Shown piece by piece: positions 44,566 to 52,349 of a DNA stretch of 64,000 nucleotides (the stretch's first letter is position 1; the number at the start of each line of letters is the position of its first letter). Both the position numbers and the translations under genes were made by a program. The DNA is taken from assembly GCF_020171785.1 (NCBI RefSeq), contig NZ_JAIVAE010000008.1:204778-268777 (forward strand), given 5' to 3'. The DNA comes from Guptibacillus hwajinpoensis (GTDB taxonomy: Bacteria > Bacillota > Bacilli > Bacillales > Guptibacillaceae). The notes below the pieces were generated by a model that had not been told where the DNA came from, made no database searches, and worked only from the letters and a program-made list of their open reading frames with translations.

Positions 44566-44889
44566 CTATGCTTCCTTCGCATTCAGCTTTAAGCCAATAA
44601 TGGAAGAAATGAGCAATATGATAAAAAAGATTTTCATTAAACTAATTGATTCATTTAAAAACATCATGCCAATGACCGCTGTTCCTGCGGCTCCAAGTCC
44701 AGTAAAAATGGCATAGGCCGTACCAACAGGTAAATACTTTAACGCTCTCGCAAAAAAGTAAAAACTTGTTACAATTCCTACAATCGTTAACAAACTAATT
44801 ATTGGATTCGTAAATCCATCAGAATATTTTAAGCCAATTGCCCATAAAACTTCCATCAGACCACCTATTACAAGATAAATCCATGCCAT
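44566..44889 (-). CDS. SMR-family efflux subunit (YkkC-like)
   Basis: This 107-residue SMR protein begins MAWIYLVIGGLMEVLWAIGLKYSDGF, with the essential Glu in helix 1 and WAIGLKYS typical of YkkC-like subunits. YLPVGTAYAIFTGLGAAGTAVIGM follows. ATG 44889 is chosen because GGAGGAG precedes it; the open frame extends upstream inside the tetR-like gene but is not coding there. It starts 1 base after the TetR stop codon. Confidence 0.9.
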   Translation of the reverse strand: MAWIYLVIGGLMEVLWAIGLKYSDGFTNPIISLLTIVGIVTSFYFFARALKYLPVGTAYAIFTGLGAAGTAVIGMMFLNESISLMKIFFIILLISSIIGLKLNAKEA

Positions 44890-44890
44890 G

Positions 44891-45475
44891 CTACTTCTCC
44901 TCCCTACTATAAACACCTTTAATAAAAGCCGACCACGAATTTTCCAAACGTTTTTTATGCTCTTCAGGTGAATAATAGAAAACCTGTTCAAACACCCCGT
45001 CAAGTAGACATAAATAAGCATCAAAAACCTGTTCCCACTCCTCTTCGCGGACCATCTGTACAAGGATTGATTGAATCACCTGTCTCATCACATCTTCTGT
45101 TTTTTCAAACATAGCGTATATGTCTGATCTTAGCGATTCAGGTGGAAACAGCATCATTCGTTTAAAGATCAGACCTAACTCATCATTTCTTAAATAACCT
45201 GTGTTTTTGTGAAGCAGATAATAAAGCTGATCTTCTGGGCTCCGATCGCTTAATTCTTCTGCGGTCTTTATAAAAAACGCATTGTAATCAACGGAAACTT
45301 TATGGATGACGCCTAAAAAGAGATCTTCCTTACTTTTATAATGTGCATATAGAGAAGGCTTCTTTATTCCAACACCTGAAGCGATTTCTGATAGGGAAGT
45401 TCCTTCAAATCCTTTACGAGCAAATAAAATGAGTGCAACCTCTTTAATGCGATCTTGAGTTGAATCTTTTTTCAT
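44891..45475 (-). CDS. TetR-family regulator of the SMR operon
   Basis: This 194-residue regulator has the TetR HTH near residues 8-55 (IKEVALILFARKGFEGTSLSEIASGVGIKKPSLYAHYKSKEDLF) and a variable ligand-binding C-terminus. It is the first gene of an operon with two SMR exporter genes. Two 19-bp repeats in its promoter region are probable operators, so it likely represses the operon until a toxic cation binds. Confidence 0.9.
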   Translation of the reverse strand: MKKDSTQDRIKEVALILFARKGFEGTSLSEIASGVGIKKPSLYAHYKSKEDLFLGVIHKVSVDYNAFFIKTAEELSDRSPEDQLYYLLHKNTGYLRNDELGLIFKRMMLFPPESLRSDIYAMFEKTEDVMRQVIQSILVQMVREEEWEQVFDAYLCLLDGVFEQVFYYSPEEHKKRLENSWSAFIKGVYSREEK

Positions 45476-45484
45476 TCCACAATA

Positions 45485-45549
45485 CCTACCAATCGTTAGT
45501 TTACGAGGAAAATTAAAACGCAGGACACTACCTACCGTTCGTTAGTTAT
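45485..45549 (-). promoter_or_regulatory. Two TetR operator repeats
   Basis: CCTACCAATCGTTAGTTTA (45485-45503) and CCTACCGTTCGTTAGTTAT (45531-45549) are direct repeats, identical at 15 of 19 positions. Each contains an imperfect 14-bp palindrome with CTA...TAG ends. The second overlaps the -10 box, and the first lies between the transcription start and the tetR start codon. Confidence 0.7.
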
Positions 45550-45576
45550 TATACCAATTCATTCTCATTTTTGCAA
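45548..45576 (-). promoter_or_regulatory. Sigma-A promoter of the tetR-SMR operon
   Basis: The minus strand reads TTGCAA (45571-45576), a 17-base spacer and TATAAT (45548-45553). Confidence 0.72.
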
Positions 45577-45582
45577 TGAAAC

Positions 45583-45620
45583 TAAAAAAAGCAGCTACCA
45601 GAATGGGATCTCGGTAGCTA
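45583..45620 (-). terminator. Terminator upstream of the tetR promoter
   Basis: On the minus strand AGCTACC pairs with GGTAGCT, followed by seven T residues. No gene is visible just upstream of it on that strand. Confidence 0.7.
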
Positions 45621-46140
45621 CATCTAAGGGAATAAGGGTTTTCAACTATTAGACGATACTGCAAGGAATGAGGTTTCAAAATAGAATAACTTTCCTTAAA
45701 AAATAAAAGGTGTTTCCCTTCCCTAAAGACCCTTCGCTTGTTTGCTTTCATGAATCACCACAAAAAAAAAGGACCGGCGAATGCCGGTCTTCCTGGTAAC
45801 GGAATATTTGAAAGGGGGTCTTGAGATCATCTTATCAAAGGATATATGGTGTGAACAGGACCCTAAAACACGGGACGAACGTATGAAACAACTAATATTA
45901 CAAGATATCAGGATTATAGACCTGCGACTATTCACTCAATTTTATTCACGTTCAATCAAATCATGTCTTTCGTATTAATAACGAGACACAAAGTGCTTAG
46001 TTAAAGGATAAAATGCAAAATTTGCGTGAAAATTGCTTTATATTTCAATTAACCAACAACCCTTTGAAAGATATTTCCCTCTTCAATAAAATGTGTCAAA
46101 ATATAACTAGTGATTGAGATTGAAAGCAGGTGGAATAAGA
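45621..46140. other. Intergenic region with orphan terminators
   Basis: These 520 bases contain no gene that I can support. There are two terminator hairpins on the minus strand (this one ends at 45620, the other at 45761-45793) without an obvious gene ahead of either. An open plus-strand frame at 45781-45978 lacks a usable start and resembles no family. The stretch may hold small RNAs or a decayed gene. Confidence 0.5.
45761..45793 (-). terminator. Orphan minus-strand terminator
   Basis: GACCGGC (45772-45778) pairs with GCCGGTC (45783-45789) around GAAT. On the minus strand it runs into nine T residues, a very strong intrinsic terminator. Confidence 0.75.
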
Positions 46141-47298
46141 ATGTATTGTCCACATTGTGGAAAAAAGAGAGGCCAAAATGAACAATTCTGCTTCTCCTGC
46201 GGAAAAGAACTGATTTTGCAGAAAAACTCCAACCGAAGTCTTTCCATTTTGTGGCGTTGGTTACCATTGATGATTTTCCTTATCCTCGCTATCTCCCTTT
46301 CAGGCTATTATCTTTATGAAGAATCGGTAACGCAATCAGCGATTCGCTCATTTGAAAAAGGAGAAGAGTTGGCGAAGAAAGGCGATTTTGAAGCAGCTCA
46401 AGAACAATTTAAAGAAGCACAAAAAAACAGAAATCATTTCCCAGCAGCTGAAGTGAATAGAAATATAGTTGCCACTGCACTTACCGTCGAAGATACGCTT
46501 AATCAGGCTGAAAAGGAAAGACAGCAGGACCACTATAATGAAGCACTCGAATTCATTCGACAAGCTGAGGATACAACAGCTGCTTATAATGGAGAAGTTT
46601 CCTCTCATTTACAGAATAAGATCGCCTCCGCTCGAACAACTGTCATGGTTGCTGAGTTAAAGTATGATATGAAAGGAAAAAAATCGATTGATGAATTGAA
46701 ACCTGTTTTGACGAGAGCAGAAACGTTACAGGTTGATGAGGCGCAGGAAATTGCTAGTCAAATTCGCAGTCAGCTAATAGACTTTACAATTAATGAAGCG
46801 AATCAATTTTTAGAAGAAAATCACTTTACAGAAGCACTCAATGCCGTTGACGAAGGATTACAGATTAATAAAGACCATGAAAAATTATCAAACCTGAAGA
46901 CCGTCATTGAAAAAAGACGAAATTCTTTTGAAGAGGAACAACAAAAGCGCATTGAACATGCGATGGTGGTAGCTGCAAAAGAAGAAGAAATGAACCGAAC
47001 GAGTGCAATTGAACTAACCGATTTAAAAACGGAAATAACCGATTACGACGAATTAAAAGTAACTGGTCAAGTGACAAGCAAAGCTACCGTCCCGGTAAAC
47101 TCGATTGGAGCCTCCTATAAGGTAATCGACGGGGAGGGGAACGAATTCGATCAAGGTGAAGTGTATATTAATCCCGACAAACTATATCCTGACGATACAG
47201 GAAAATTTGATTTTATGATCTATGATGTTGGTGATGAGGTGGAGAATCTTGATGAGTTTACTGTACAAATTGATCACTTTACATGGTATTTGGATTAA
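46141..47298 (+). CDS. Zinc-ribbon membrane protein with helical repeats
   Basis: This 385-residue protein starts with a zinc ribbon (MYCPHCGKKRGQNEQFCFSC) and has one membrane helix (about residues 40-58). A long helical repeat region follows that looks TPR-like (IRSFEKGEELAKKGDFEAAQEQFKEAQ, DTLNQAEKERQQDHYNEALEFIRQAE, TINEANQFLEENHFTEALNAVDEGLQ). A C-terminal beta-rich domain lies outside. The arrangement matches a Bacillus class of zinc-ribbon, FxLD-type surface proteins. ATG 46141 is chosen because AGGTGG is 8 bases upstream. It is followed 23 bases later by a trypsin-like protease gene, probably in one operon. Confidence 0.75.
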   Translation: MYCPHCGKKRGQNEQFCFSCGKELILQKNSNRSLSILWRWLPLMIFLILAISLSGYYLYEESVTQSAIRSFEKGEELAKKGDFEAAQEQFKEAQKNRNHFPAAEVNRNIVATALTVEDTLNQAEKERQQDHYNEALEFIRQAEDTTAAYNGEVSSHLQNKIASARTTVMVAELKYDMKGKKSIDELKPVLTRAETLQVDEAQEIASQIRSQLIDFTINEANQFLEENHFTEALNAVDEGLQINKDHEKLSNLKTVIEKRRNSFEEEQQKRIEHAMVVAAKEEEMNRTSAIELTDLKTEITDYDELKVTGQVTSKATVPVNSIGASYKVIDGEGNEFDQGEVYINPDKLYPDDTGKFDFMIYDVGDEVENLDEFTVQIDHFTWYLD

Positions 47299-47321
47299 CT
47301 GAAAGGAGTATGTAACAACGG

Positions 47322-48485
47322 ATGTCCAAGAAATTAGCTTTACTCCTATCCCTGACTAGTTCTCTGTTCATTCTAGTTATCGGAGGCATAGGTTTTTATT
47401 TTTTACATGATTCCTACTCGAATACGGCCGTTAAAGCAACTTCTTCTCTCGGTAAAAAAACAGATACATCAGAAAAGACAGCTGAAGAACCAAATTTAAA
47501 ATCCGTGATTCATGAAACACAAAAAAGCGTCGTCCAAATTGAGGTTAATTTAAAAGACGGGTCATCTTCAGGCTCTGGCTTCCTCTACAATTCGGAAGGG
47601 GACGTCATTACGAATGCTCATGTCGTTAAAGGAGCACAAAAGATTACAGTTAAAACGTCCGACGCTAAACAATTCGAAGCGCAGATTATTGGTATGGGAG
47701 ATATAACTGATGTAGCGGTCATACGCGTACCTGGCCTAAAAGAGAATCCCCCGCTTACAGTTGCTGAGGAACGCATGGCAGAAGTTGGCGATAACATCAT
47801 CGCTCTTGGAAGTCCTCTCGGGCTACAAAACACTGTAACAACCGGGATTGTTAGTGGTTTAGATCGAGAGTTTATTTTAGAGCCTTATCGCTATGAACAT
47901 ATTTACCAGATATCAGCACCTATTACAAAAGGAAACAGTGGTGGCCCTCTTATCGATGCTATTACAGGTGAAGCCATTGCGATCAATTCTGCTGGTACAG
48001 ATTCAGGCGCCATTGGGTTTAGCATCCCACTTCCAAACGTCATCGACCAAATCAAAGGCTGGTCTGATGAACCGATTAAACTAACAGTCGATGATGAAAG
48101 TAAAGAAGAAGTAGCTACACCTCAAGGACTGACGGGAGAAGATTTTAAAAATAATGCTACTTACCTCATTGGGTACTTTTATGAAAGTCTATCCACTCAA
48201 GACTATGTAACAGCCTACTCTCTGCTTGGAAGCCGCTGGCAAAGCGAGATGGTTTATGAAAATTTTCGGAAGGGTTACATCCATACTCTCAATGTTGAAG
48301 TTTCGAATATGACCGGTAGCTTAAATCAAACCAATGACGAAGTAAAAGTAACGGCAACAATTAATGCAAATGAACGCACTGAGGATAAAAAAACGACGAC
48401 CTCACTCTATAATGTTACTTATCAAGTCGGTTATGAAAATGACCAGTTAAAAATTCTAAATGGAAATGCTCAGAAATTAAAATAA
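47322..48485 (+). CDS. Membrane-anchored S1C (HtrA-like) serine protease
   Basis: This 387-residue protein has an N-terminal membrane anchor and a trypsin-like domain with a full triad: His100 (VITNAHVV), Asp130 (DITDVAVIRVPG) and Ser206 (ITKGNSGGPLI). There is no clear PDZ domain; instead a C-terminal domain of about 130 residues (NATYLIGYFYESLSTQDYVTAYSLL) resembles NTF2-like or DUF4878 stalks. It likely degrades or senses damaged envelope proteins. It is probably co-transcribed with the zinc-ribbon repeat protein, which could present substrates to it (inference). Confidence 0.85.
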   Translation: MSKKLALLLSLTSSLFILVIGGIGFYFLHDSYSNTAVKATSSLGKKTDTSEKTAEEPNLKSVIHETQKSVVQIEVNLKDGSSSGSGFLYNSEGDVITNAHVVKGAQKITVKTSDAKQFEAQIIGMGDITDVAVIRVPGLKENPPLTVAEERMAEVGDNIIALGSPLGLQNTVTTGIVSGLDREFILEPYRYEHIYQISAPITKGNSGGPLIDAITGEAIAINSAGTDSGAIGFSIPLPNVIDQIKGWSDEPIKLTVDDESKEEVATPQGLTGEDFKNNATYLIGYFYESLSTQDYVTAYSLLGSRWQSEMVYENFRKGYIHTLNVEVSNMTGSLNQTNDEVKVTATINANERTEDKKTTTSLYNVTYQVGYENDQLKILNGNAQKLK

Positions 48486-48507
48486 AGATTATCATAGCGT
48501 CACCACA

Positions 48508-48543
48508 CAAAAGGTTAGAAGAATCACTTCTAACCTTTTTTTG
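48508..48543 (+). terminator. Terminator of the protease operon
   Basis: AAAGGTTAGAAG pairs with CTTCTAACCTTT, followed by T residues. Confidence 0.88.
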
Positions 48544-48564
48544 TTAATTTATGGTCAAAGCGAT

Positions 48565-49401
48565 TTAACAATCGCTTCCTTTTGGGGGATAAAAACCTTC
48601 TTGAGAAATATAAATCGCGTTTTCAGGGAAAACCTCTTGTAGTCGACGTTTTATTTTCAAGTACGCCTGCCGATCATACCAATCATTCAAACCATTTTCC
48701 TCAAATAATTTTCGAATCCCAAGCTGCTCCGTTCGTTTGCCCCCACTTCCATCTCCCATAAAAAAGTCATCAAGTGTAAGGCGATCCGTTACTTCAGCTA
48801 ACTTTAGTGGGAATTGCTCTGAGCATGGTAGAAGTGGTGCGACAGCAGCTTGTACTGGTATACCTTCAGAGCGTAATTCTTGAATCGCTTTTAATCTTGC
48901 CTGTATCGGTGGAGCTGATGGAGCAAAGATTTTGCGAATTGACTCAAGATCGGTTTCTACTGTCATACTGACAAGGATTTTATTCTTGTATTGCTTTAGA
49001 AGGTCGATATCTCTTGTAACGAGTGGAGACCGGGTTTGAAGAAACAAAAAGTCAGGACTTTCTTCGATCATCGCCTCTAACAACCCTCTCGTTAAGTGCG
49101 TTTTATGTTCCACTGGTTGATACGGATCTGTCGAAGAAGACATAAAGATCGATACCCGACCCTTTTTACGTGCTTTCGGGATTTCTTTCTTCACAAGATC
49201 AGTTGCATTTTCTTTTATATCTACCCAGGCTCCCCAATCTTCTTCTCTAAAAAGGGATATCGGCATTCTTCTAACGTAGCAATACGAACACCCAAAGGCA
49301 CATCCAGCGTAAGGATTAAGCGTATGACTATACCCATGAAGAAACCCAGTGCCTTTGGTTAAGATCGATCGAGCTGTTTTTGATTCAATTGAAGGTTTCA
49401 A
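48565..49401 (-). CDS. SPL-family radical SAM protein
   Basis: This 278-residue protein has the radical SAM cluster motif CxxxCxxC in NPYAGCAFGCSYCYVRRMP and a downstream SSSTDPYQPVE typical of the spore-photoproduct-lyase-like/Rv2578c family. VSMTVETDLESIRKIFAPSAPPIQARLKAIQELRSEG is also characteristic. True SplB is longer and begins differently, so I do not call it splB. The reaction is unknown. It is monocistronic. Confidence 0.87.
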   Translation of the reverse strand: MKPSIESKTARSILTKGTGFLHGYSHTLNPYAGCAFGCSYCYVRRMPISLFREEDWGAWVDIKENATDLVKKEIPKARKKGRVSIFMSSSTDPYQPVEHKTHLTRGLLEAMIEESPDFLFLQTRSPLVTRDIDLLKQYKNKILVSMTVETDLESIRKIFAPSAPPIQARLKAIQELRSEGIPVQAAVAPLLPCSEQFPLKLAEVTDRLTLDDFFMGDGSGGKRTEQLGIRKLFEENGLNDWYDRQAYLKIKRRLQEVFPENAIYISQEGFYPPKGSDC

Positions 49402-49512
49402 TTCTTCTCCCTCCCTTCACATTAAGTATAGCACAAACCGAACATACATTCGATCTCCCTGTATACATTTATTCATTCTGGACACTGTAAGCAGAGAAAG
49501 GTGGAATGCATC

Positions 49513-49917
49513 TTGAACCGATACATTAGCGCAACACTTGTTATTTTCTTTCTCTTACCAATGTCTTCGAACGCAGCTAGTCCGGTACAGCTTCTTCAAG
49601 GAAAGTGTCCAACCCCCATTTTAAGTGAGGTAAATTCCAAGGAAGGACTTCCTTCTAAAGCGAACTCACTCCTAGCAGGACTTATGGCTACAAACCAGGA
49701 CACGAAAACGTGGCAAATTGTAAGCATTTCTCCTTTAAAGAAAACGTCTCACTATTACAAACCTGCTTTGAAAGCCTGTAAGAAAAAGGTGGCAGACCAC
49801 ACCTTTTTAATTGACGTGCTTATCACAAAAAAATCAGTGCAACTCCCTGTAAGGATGCATCTTTTTGCTACAAAAGAAAAGAAAGAGTGGAAAATTTGGG
49901 GACTTACTTCTTACTAA
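49513..49917 (+). CDS. Small secreted hypothetical protein
   Basis: This 134-residue protein has a signal peptide (NRYISATLVIFFLLPMSSNA|ASPV). Two cysteines (KCPTPI and KACKKKV) could form a disulfide. A beta-rich C-terminus ends WKIWGLTSY. TTG 49513 is chosen because AGGTGG lies 9 bases upstream; a GTG at 49501 is possible. I recognise no family. Confidence 0.6.
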   Translation: MNRYISATLVIFFLLPMSSNAASPVQLLQGKCPTPILSEVNSKEGLPSKANSLLAGLMATNQDTKTWQIVSISPLKKTSHYYKPALKACKKKVADHTFLIDVLITKKSVQLPVRMHLFATKEKKEWKIWGLTSY

Positions 49918-50032
49918 TCACGCATAGTTTTTTTTAATTAACACATACTAGGAAAGCGTGAAAGCTAGCCTTTAGGATCTATACTCACGCACCTATCCCA
50001 CACTCTTATTTCACACTCGGAAAATAAGAGCC

Positions 50033-50064
50033 AAGCCCGATCAGGACGCTGATCGGGCTTTTTC
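50033..50064. terminator. Terminator of citR
   Basis: AAGCCCGATCAG pairs with CTGATCGGGCTT around GACG, followed by T residues. It overlaps the end of the LysR-family gene. A second inverted pair (CTCTTATTT/AAATAAGAG) lies just to its left. Confidence 0.82.
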
Positions 50065-50941
50065 ATTGGAGGTTTCGTTCGATAAATTCTTTGAATTTCA
50101 CAGCTTCATCCGATAAATGGTGATAGACCAGGTACGTGTGAACCTCAGGTAGCCTAATTTCTCTCGTATCTACTTGTAGCATCCTTCCTTCAAATAGCTC
50201 TCGCTGAACAGAGGAACGTGGTAGAAAAGAATACCCCAATCCTTCTTCTATAAACCGTTTTGTAATATGAACTTGTGAAACAACCATCGTCCGAATGCCT
50301 TCGTATTTCGATCTTAACTCGACTAATAGATCGTCCCAATAATCCGGATGATTGTGCGTTAGGAGCGTTAACTGTGTACAAAAATCATTTAGCGAAAGCG
50401 GCAGACTCGTTTCAGCATCGCCACCATCATGTGGAACGACAAGCACAATCGGATCAGCTCCAATTTGCTCGCACTTTAGATGGGTCTCTACCGATTGCAT
50501 GCGAGATAGCCCGAAATCTGCCACATTTCTAGCCACCATCCCTCCAATCTCATTCGATTCACTCACTTTTACAACAACTTCTATCGATGGATAAGCTTTC
50601 ATAAATTGCTGTAACACACTCGGAAGTACGGTTGCTGCAATCAATGGAGATACAGCGAGCGTTAATTTGTGATGGTATCCCTGTCGCCAACCATTCATAT
50701 GACGTAAGCTTTGCTCATACTGCTCCATCATTTCCTTCGCATGAGGTAAAAACTGCCTTCCTGCTTCAGAAAGGACAACCCGACGTCCACTTTTCATAAA
50801 CAACTTACTACCAACCTGTTTCTCGAGCTGTTGAATATGAACCGTTACAGTTGGTTGGGCAAGATATAGTTTCTCAGCGGTCTCCCTAAAATTTTCGTAA
50901 CTTGCTGCCGCAACAAACGTTTTAATCCAATTAATGTTCAT
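50063..50941 (-). CDS. citR: LysR-family regulator of citA
   Basis: This 292-residue LysR regulator has the HTH at residues 1-60 (NWIKTFVAAASYENFRETAEKLYLAQPTVTVHIQQLEKQVGSKLF) and a periplasmic-binding-like effector domain. It lies back to back with a citrate synthase gene, exactly as citR/citA in B. subtilis, where CitR represses citA. A pair of CTATTAATTA repeats in the shared 116-bp control region is a probable operator. AGGAG precedes the start. Confidence 0.86.
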   Translation of the reverse strand: MNINWIKTFVAAASYENFRETAEKLYLAQPTVTVHIQQLEKQVGSKLFMKSGRRVVLSEAGRQFLPHAKEMMEQYEQSLRHMNGWRQGYHHKLTLAVSPLIAATVLPSVLQQFMKAYPSIEVVVKVSESNEIGGMVARNVADFGLSRMQSVETHLKCEQIGADPIVLVVPHDGGDAETSLPLSLNDFCTQLTLLTHNHPDYWDDLLVELRSKYEGIRTMVVSQVHITKRFIEEGLGYSFLPRSSVQRELFEGRMLQVDTREIRLPEVHTYLVYHHLSDEAVKFKEFIERNLQ

Positions 50942-50953
50942 CTTATTGCACTC

Positions 50954-50995
50954 CTATTAATTACGAATCTCTATTAATTATAAGTTAATAATTTA
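50954..50995. promoter_or_regulatory. citR-citA control region with LysR-type sites
   Basis: The decamer CTATTAATTA occurs twice, at 50954-50963 and 50971-50980, 17 bases apart. It is followed by an AT-rich partial palindrome (TTAATTATAAGTTAATAA). Tandem and palindromic half sites of this kind are usual for LysR regulators. Confidence 0.5.
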
Positions 50996-51057
50996 TTAGT
51001 CATAATCATAACGAAACGATAGACTAAAAACAAGACGAACAGAATGGAGTTGAGCAT

Positions 51058-52143
51058 ATGATTCATGCAGGTTTAGAAGGAATCGTTGCAGCTGATTCCA
51101 AGATCAGCCTTGTGGACGGCGAGAATGGATGGCTCGTCTATCGAGGAGAATGGGCTAAACACATCGCAAAAGAAAAGTCATTTGAAGAAGCTACTTATTT
51201 TCTATGGAATGGCGTGTTTCCTGATGCTAAGCAACTAAATGCTTTTACTTCATCACTTGGTGAAGCAAGAGTTTTATCGACGAGTCATAAAGAAATTATC
51301 AATCGTTTGCCAGATAACACGGAAATGATGAGTGTTGTTCGAACTGTATTGTCTGCCATCGGTAATCAATCGTTTCAGTTTCCTGCGACGCAAGAGCAGG
51401 GCATTCAACTACTGAGTATTGTTCCAACAATCATTGCTTATCGCTATCGAACTCAAAAAGGATTACCTGTCGTTGAACCAGACTTATCACTTTCTCATGT
51501 AGGGAATTATTTATACATGCTCACAGGTAAGCAACCTCAGGACAATCATGTGAAAGCATTAACAGCGTATTTTATTTTAACAATGGAGCATGGTCTAAAT
51601 GCCTCTACTTTTACAGCACGCGTAATTGCTTCAACTGAAAGTGACCTGGCATCGGCTATTACAGGAGCGATTGGTGCTATGAAAGGGCCACTTCACGGCG
51701 GCGCTCCAACTGGTGTAATTGATTTGTTAGACGAAATTAAGCGAGATGGAGACGCGGAGAAAGTATTACGGGATAAACTTGAAAATCGTGAGAAGCTTAT
51801 GGGCTTTGGTCATCGCGTCTATAAAACCCGAGACCCCCGTGCTGCCGCTTTAAGCGAAATCACTTCAGACTTTTATGATGATGAAGAGTTTCAATTAGCA
51901 CACGAAGTAGAAGAAACTGCTGTACGTCTTTTACAGGAGTACAAACCTGATCGTAAACTTTATGCGAATGTTGAATATTATGCTGCAGCGATCTTAAGAG
52001 CCATTGAGCTTCCTACAGAACTATTTACGCCTACGTTTACAGCCGCAAGAACCGCTGGCTGGATTGCTCACGTTTATGAGCAAAATGAAAACAACCGCAT
52101 TATTCGCCCATCCTCTGTTTATAGCGGGAATATGCCGGAGTAA
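51058..52143 (+). CDS. citA: Citrate synthase (CitA type)
   Basis: This 361-residue enzyme condenses oxaloacetate and acetyl-CoA to citrate. Catalytic His residues lie in MEHGLNASTF and MGFGHRVYKTRDPRA, and the catalytic Asp in LYANVEYYAAAIL and its surroundings (Glu here, where many have Asp, as in CitA-type enzymes). KGPLHGGAP is the hallmark active-site loop. The length and the divergent LysR neighbour mark the minor, CitR-controlled isozyme rather than the main CitZ. Confidence 0.88.
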   Translation: MIHAGLEGIVAADSKISLVDGENGWLVYRGEWAKHIAKEKSFEEATYFLWNGVFPDAKQLNAFTSSLGEARVLSTSHKEIINRLPDNTEMMSVVRTVLSAIGNQSFQFPATQEQGIQLLSIVPTIIAYRYRTQKGLPVVEPDLSLSHVGNYLYMLTGKQPQDNHVKALTAYFILTMEHGLNASTFTARVIASTESDLASAITGAIGAMKGPLHGGAPTGVIDLLDEIKRDGDAEKVLRDKLENREKLMGFGHRVYKTRDPRAAALSEITSDFYDDEEFQLAHEVEETAVRLLQEYKPDRKLYANVEYYAAAILRAIELPTELFTPTFTAARTAGWIAHVYEQNENNRIIRPSSVYSGNMPE

Positions 52144-52205
52144 GTGGTGGTTGGTGGTGCCTGTCACCCGCGCTATTTGTCGAACCAAGCCTCCGAAAAG
52201 AAGCT
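52144..52205. repeat. CCTGTCAC-type intergenic element
   Basis: Just after the citA stop, GTGGTTGGTGGTGCCTGTCACC (52147-52168) shows the word GTGCCTGTCACCC, which resembles the arm GTACCTGACCCC of the palindrome near 9957. It directly precedes the 20-bp-period array. No hairpin typical of a terminator is formed here. Confidence 0.5.
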
Positions 52206-52296
52206 TATTGGCTAAATGATGTGTATATTGGCCAAAACGAGAATATATTGGCTAAATTTGATTTATATTGGCCAAATCTCAACTTTATTGGCTAAA
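52206..52296. repeat. Five-copy 20-bp-period array of TATTGGCYAAA
   Basis: TATTGGCTAAA or TATTGGCCAAA begins at 52206, 52226, 52246, 52266 and 52286, an exact 20-bp period. The variable base alternates T, C, T, C, T. The 9 bases between the cores differ from unit to unit. The inner TTGGCCAA is palindromic. This is regular spacing on nearly the same face of the helix and is not a normal terminator or coding repeat. Confidence 0.85.
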
Positions 52297-52300
52297 CTCC

Positions 52301-52341
52301 AAAAAAGCAGCCTGCTGGAATCCCTCAGCAGGCTGCTTTTC
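52301..52341. terminator. Bidirectional terminator between citA and queC
   Basis: AGCAGCCTGCT pairs with AGCAGGCTGCT, with A and T runs on the two sides. Confidence 0.85.
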
Positions 52342-52349
52342 TACTATTA

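Noticed and set aside
44236..45063. ykkC guanidine riboswitch ahead of the SMR genes
   Set aside because: No matching conserved guanidine-I core is seen, and a TetR gene with operators precedes the pair.
45781..45978. Open plus-strand frame of 65 codons in a gap
   Set aside because: Its ATG lies inside a terminator stem, there is no ribosome site at a usable distance, and the product resembles no family.
48565..49401. Calling the radical SAM gene splB
   Set aside because: It has the SPL-like radical SAM core but is shorter than spore photoproduct lyase and belongs to the broader Rv2578c-like family.
52206..52296. CRISPR array
   Set aside because: The units are 20 bp with 11-bp cores and 9-bp spacers; real CRISPR repeats and spacers are each over 20 bp, and no cas gene is present.
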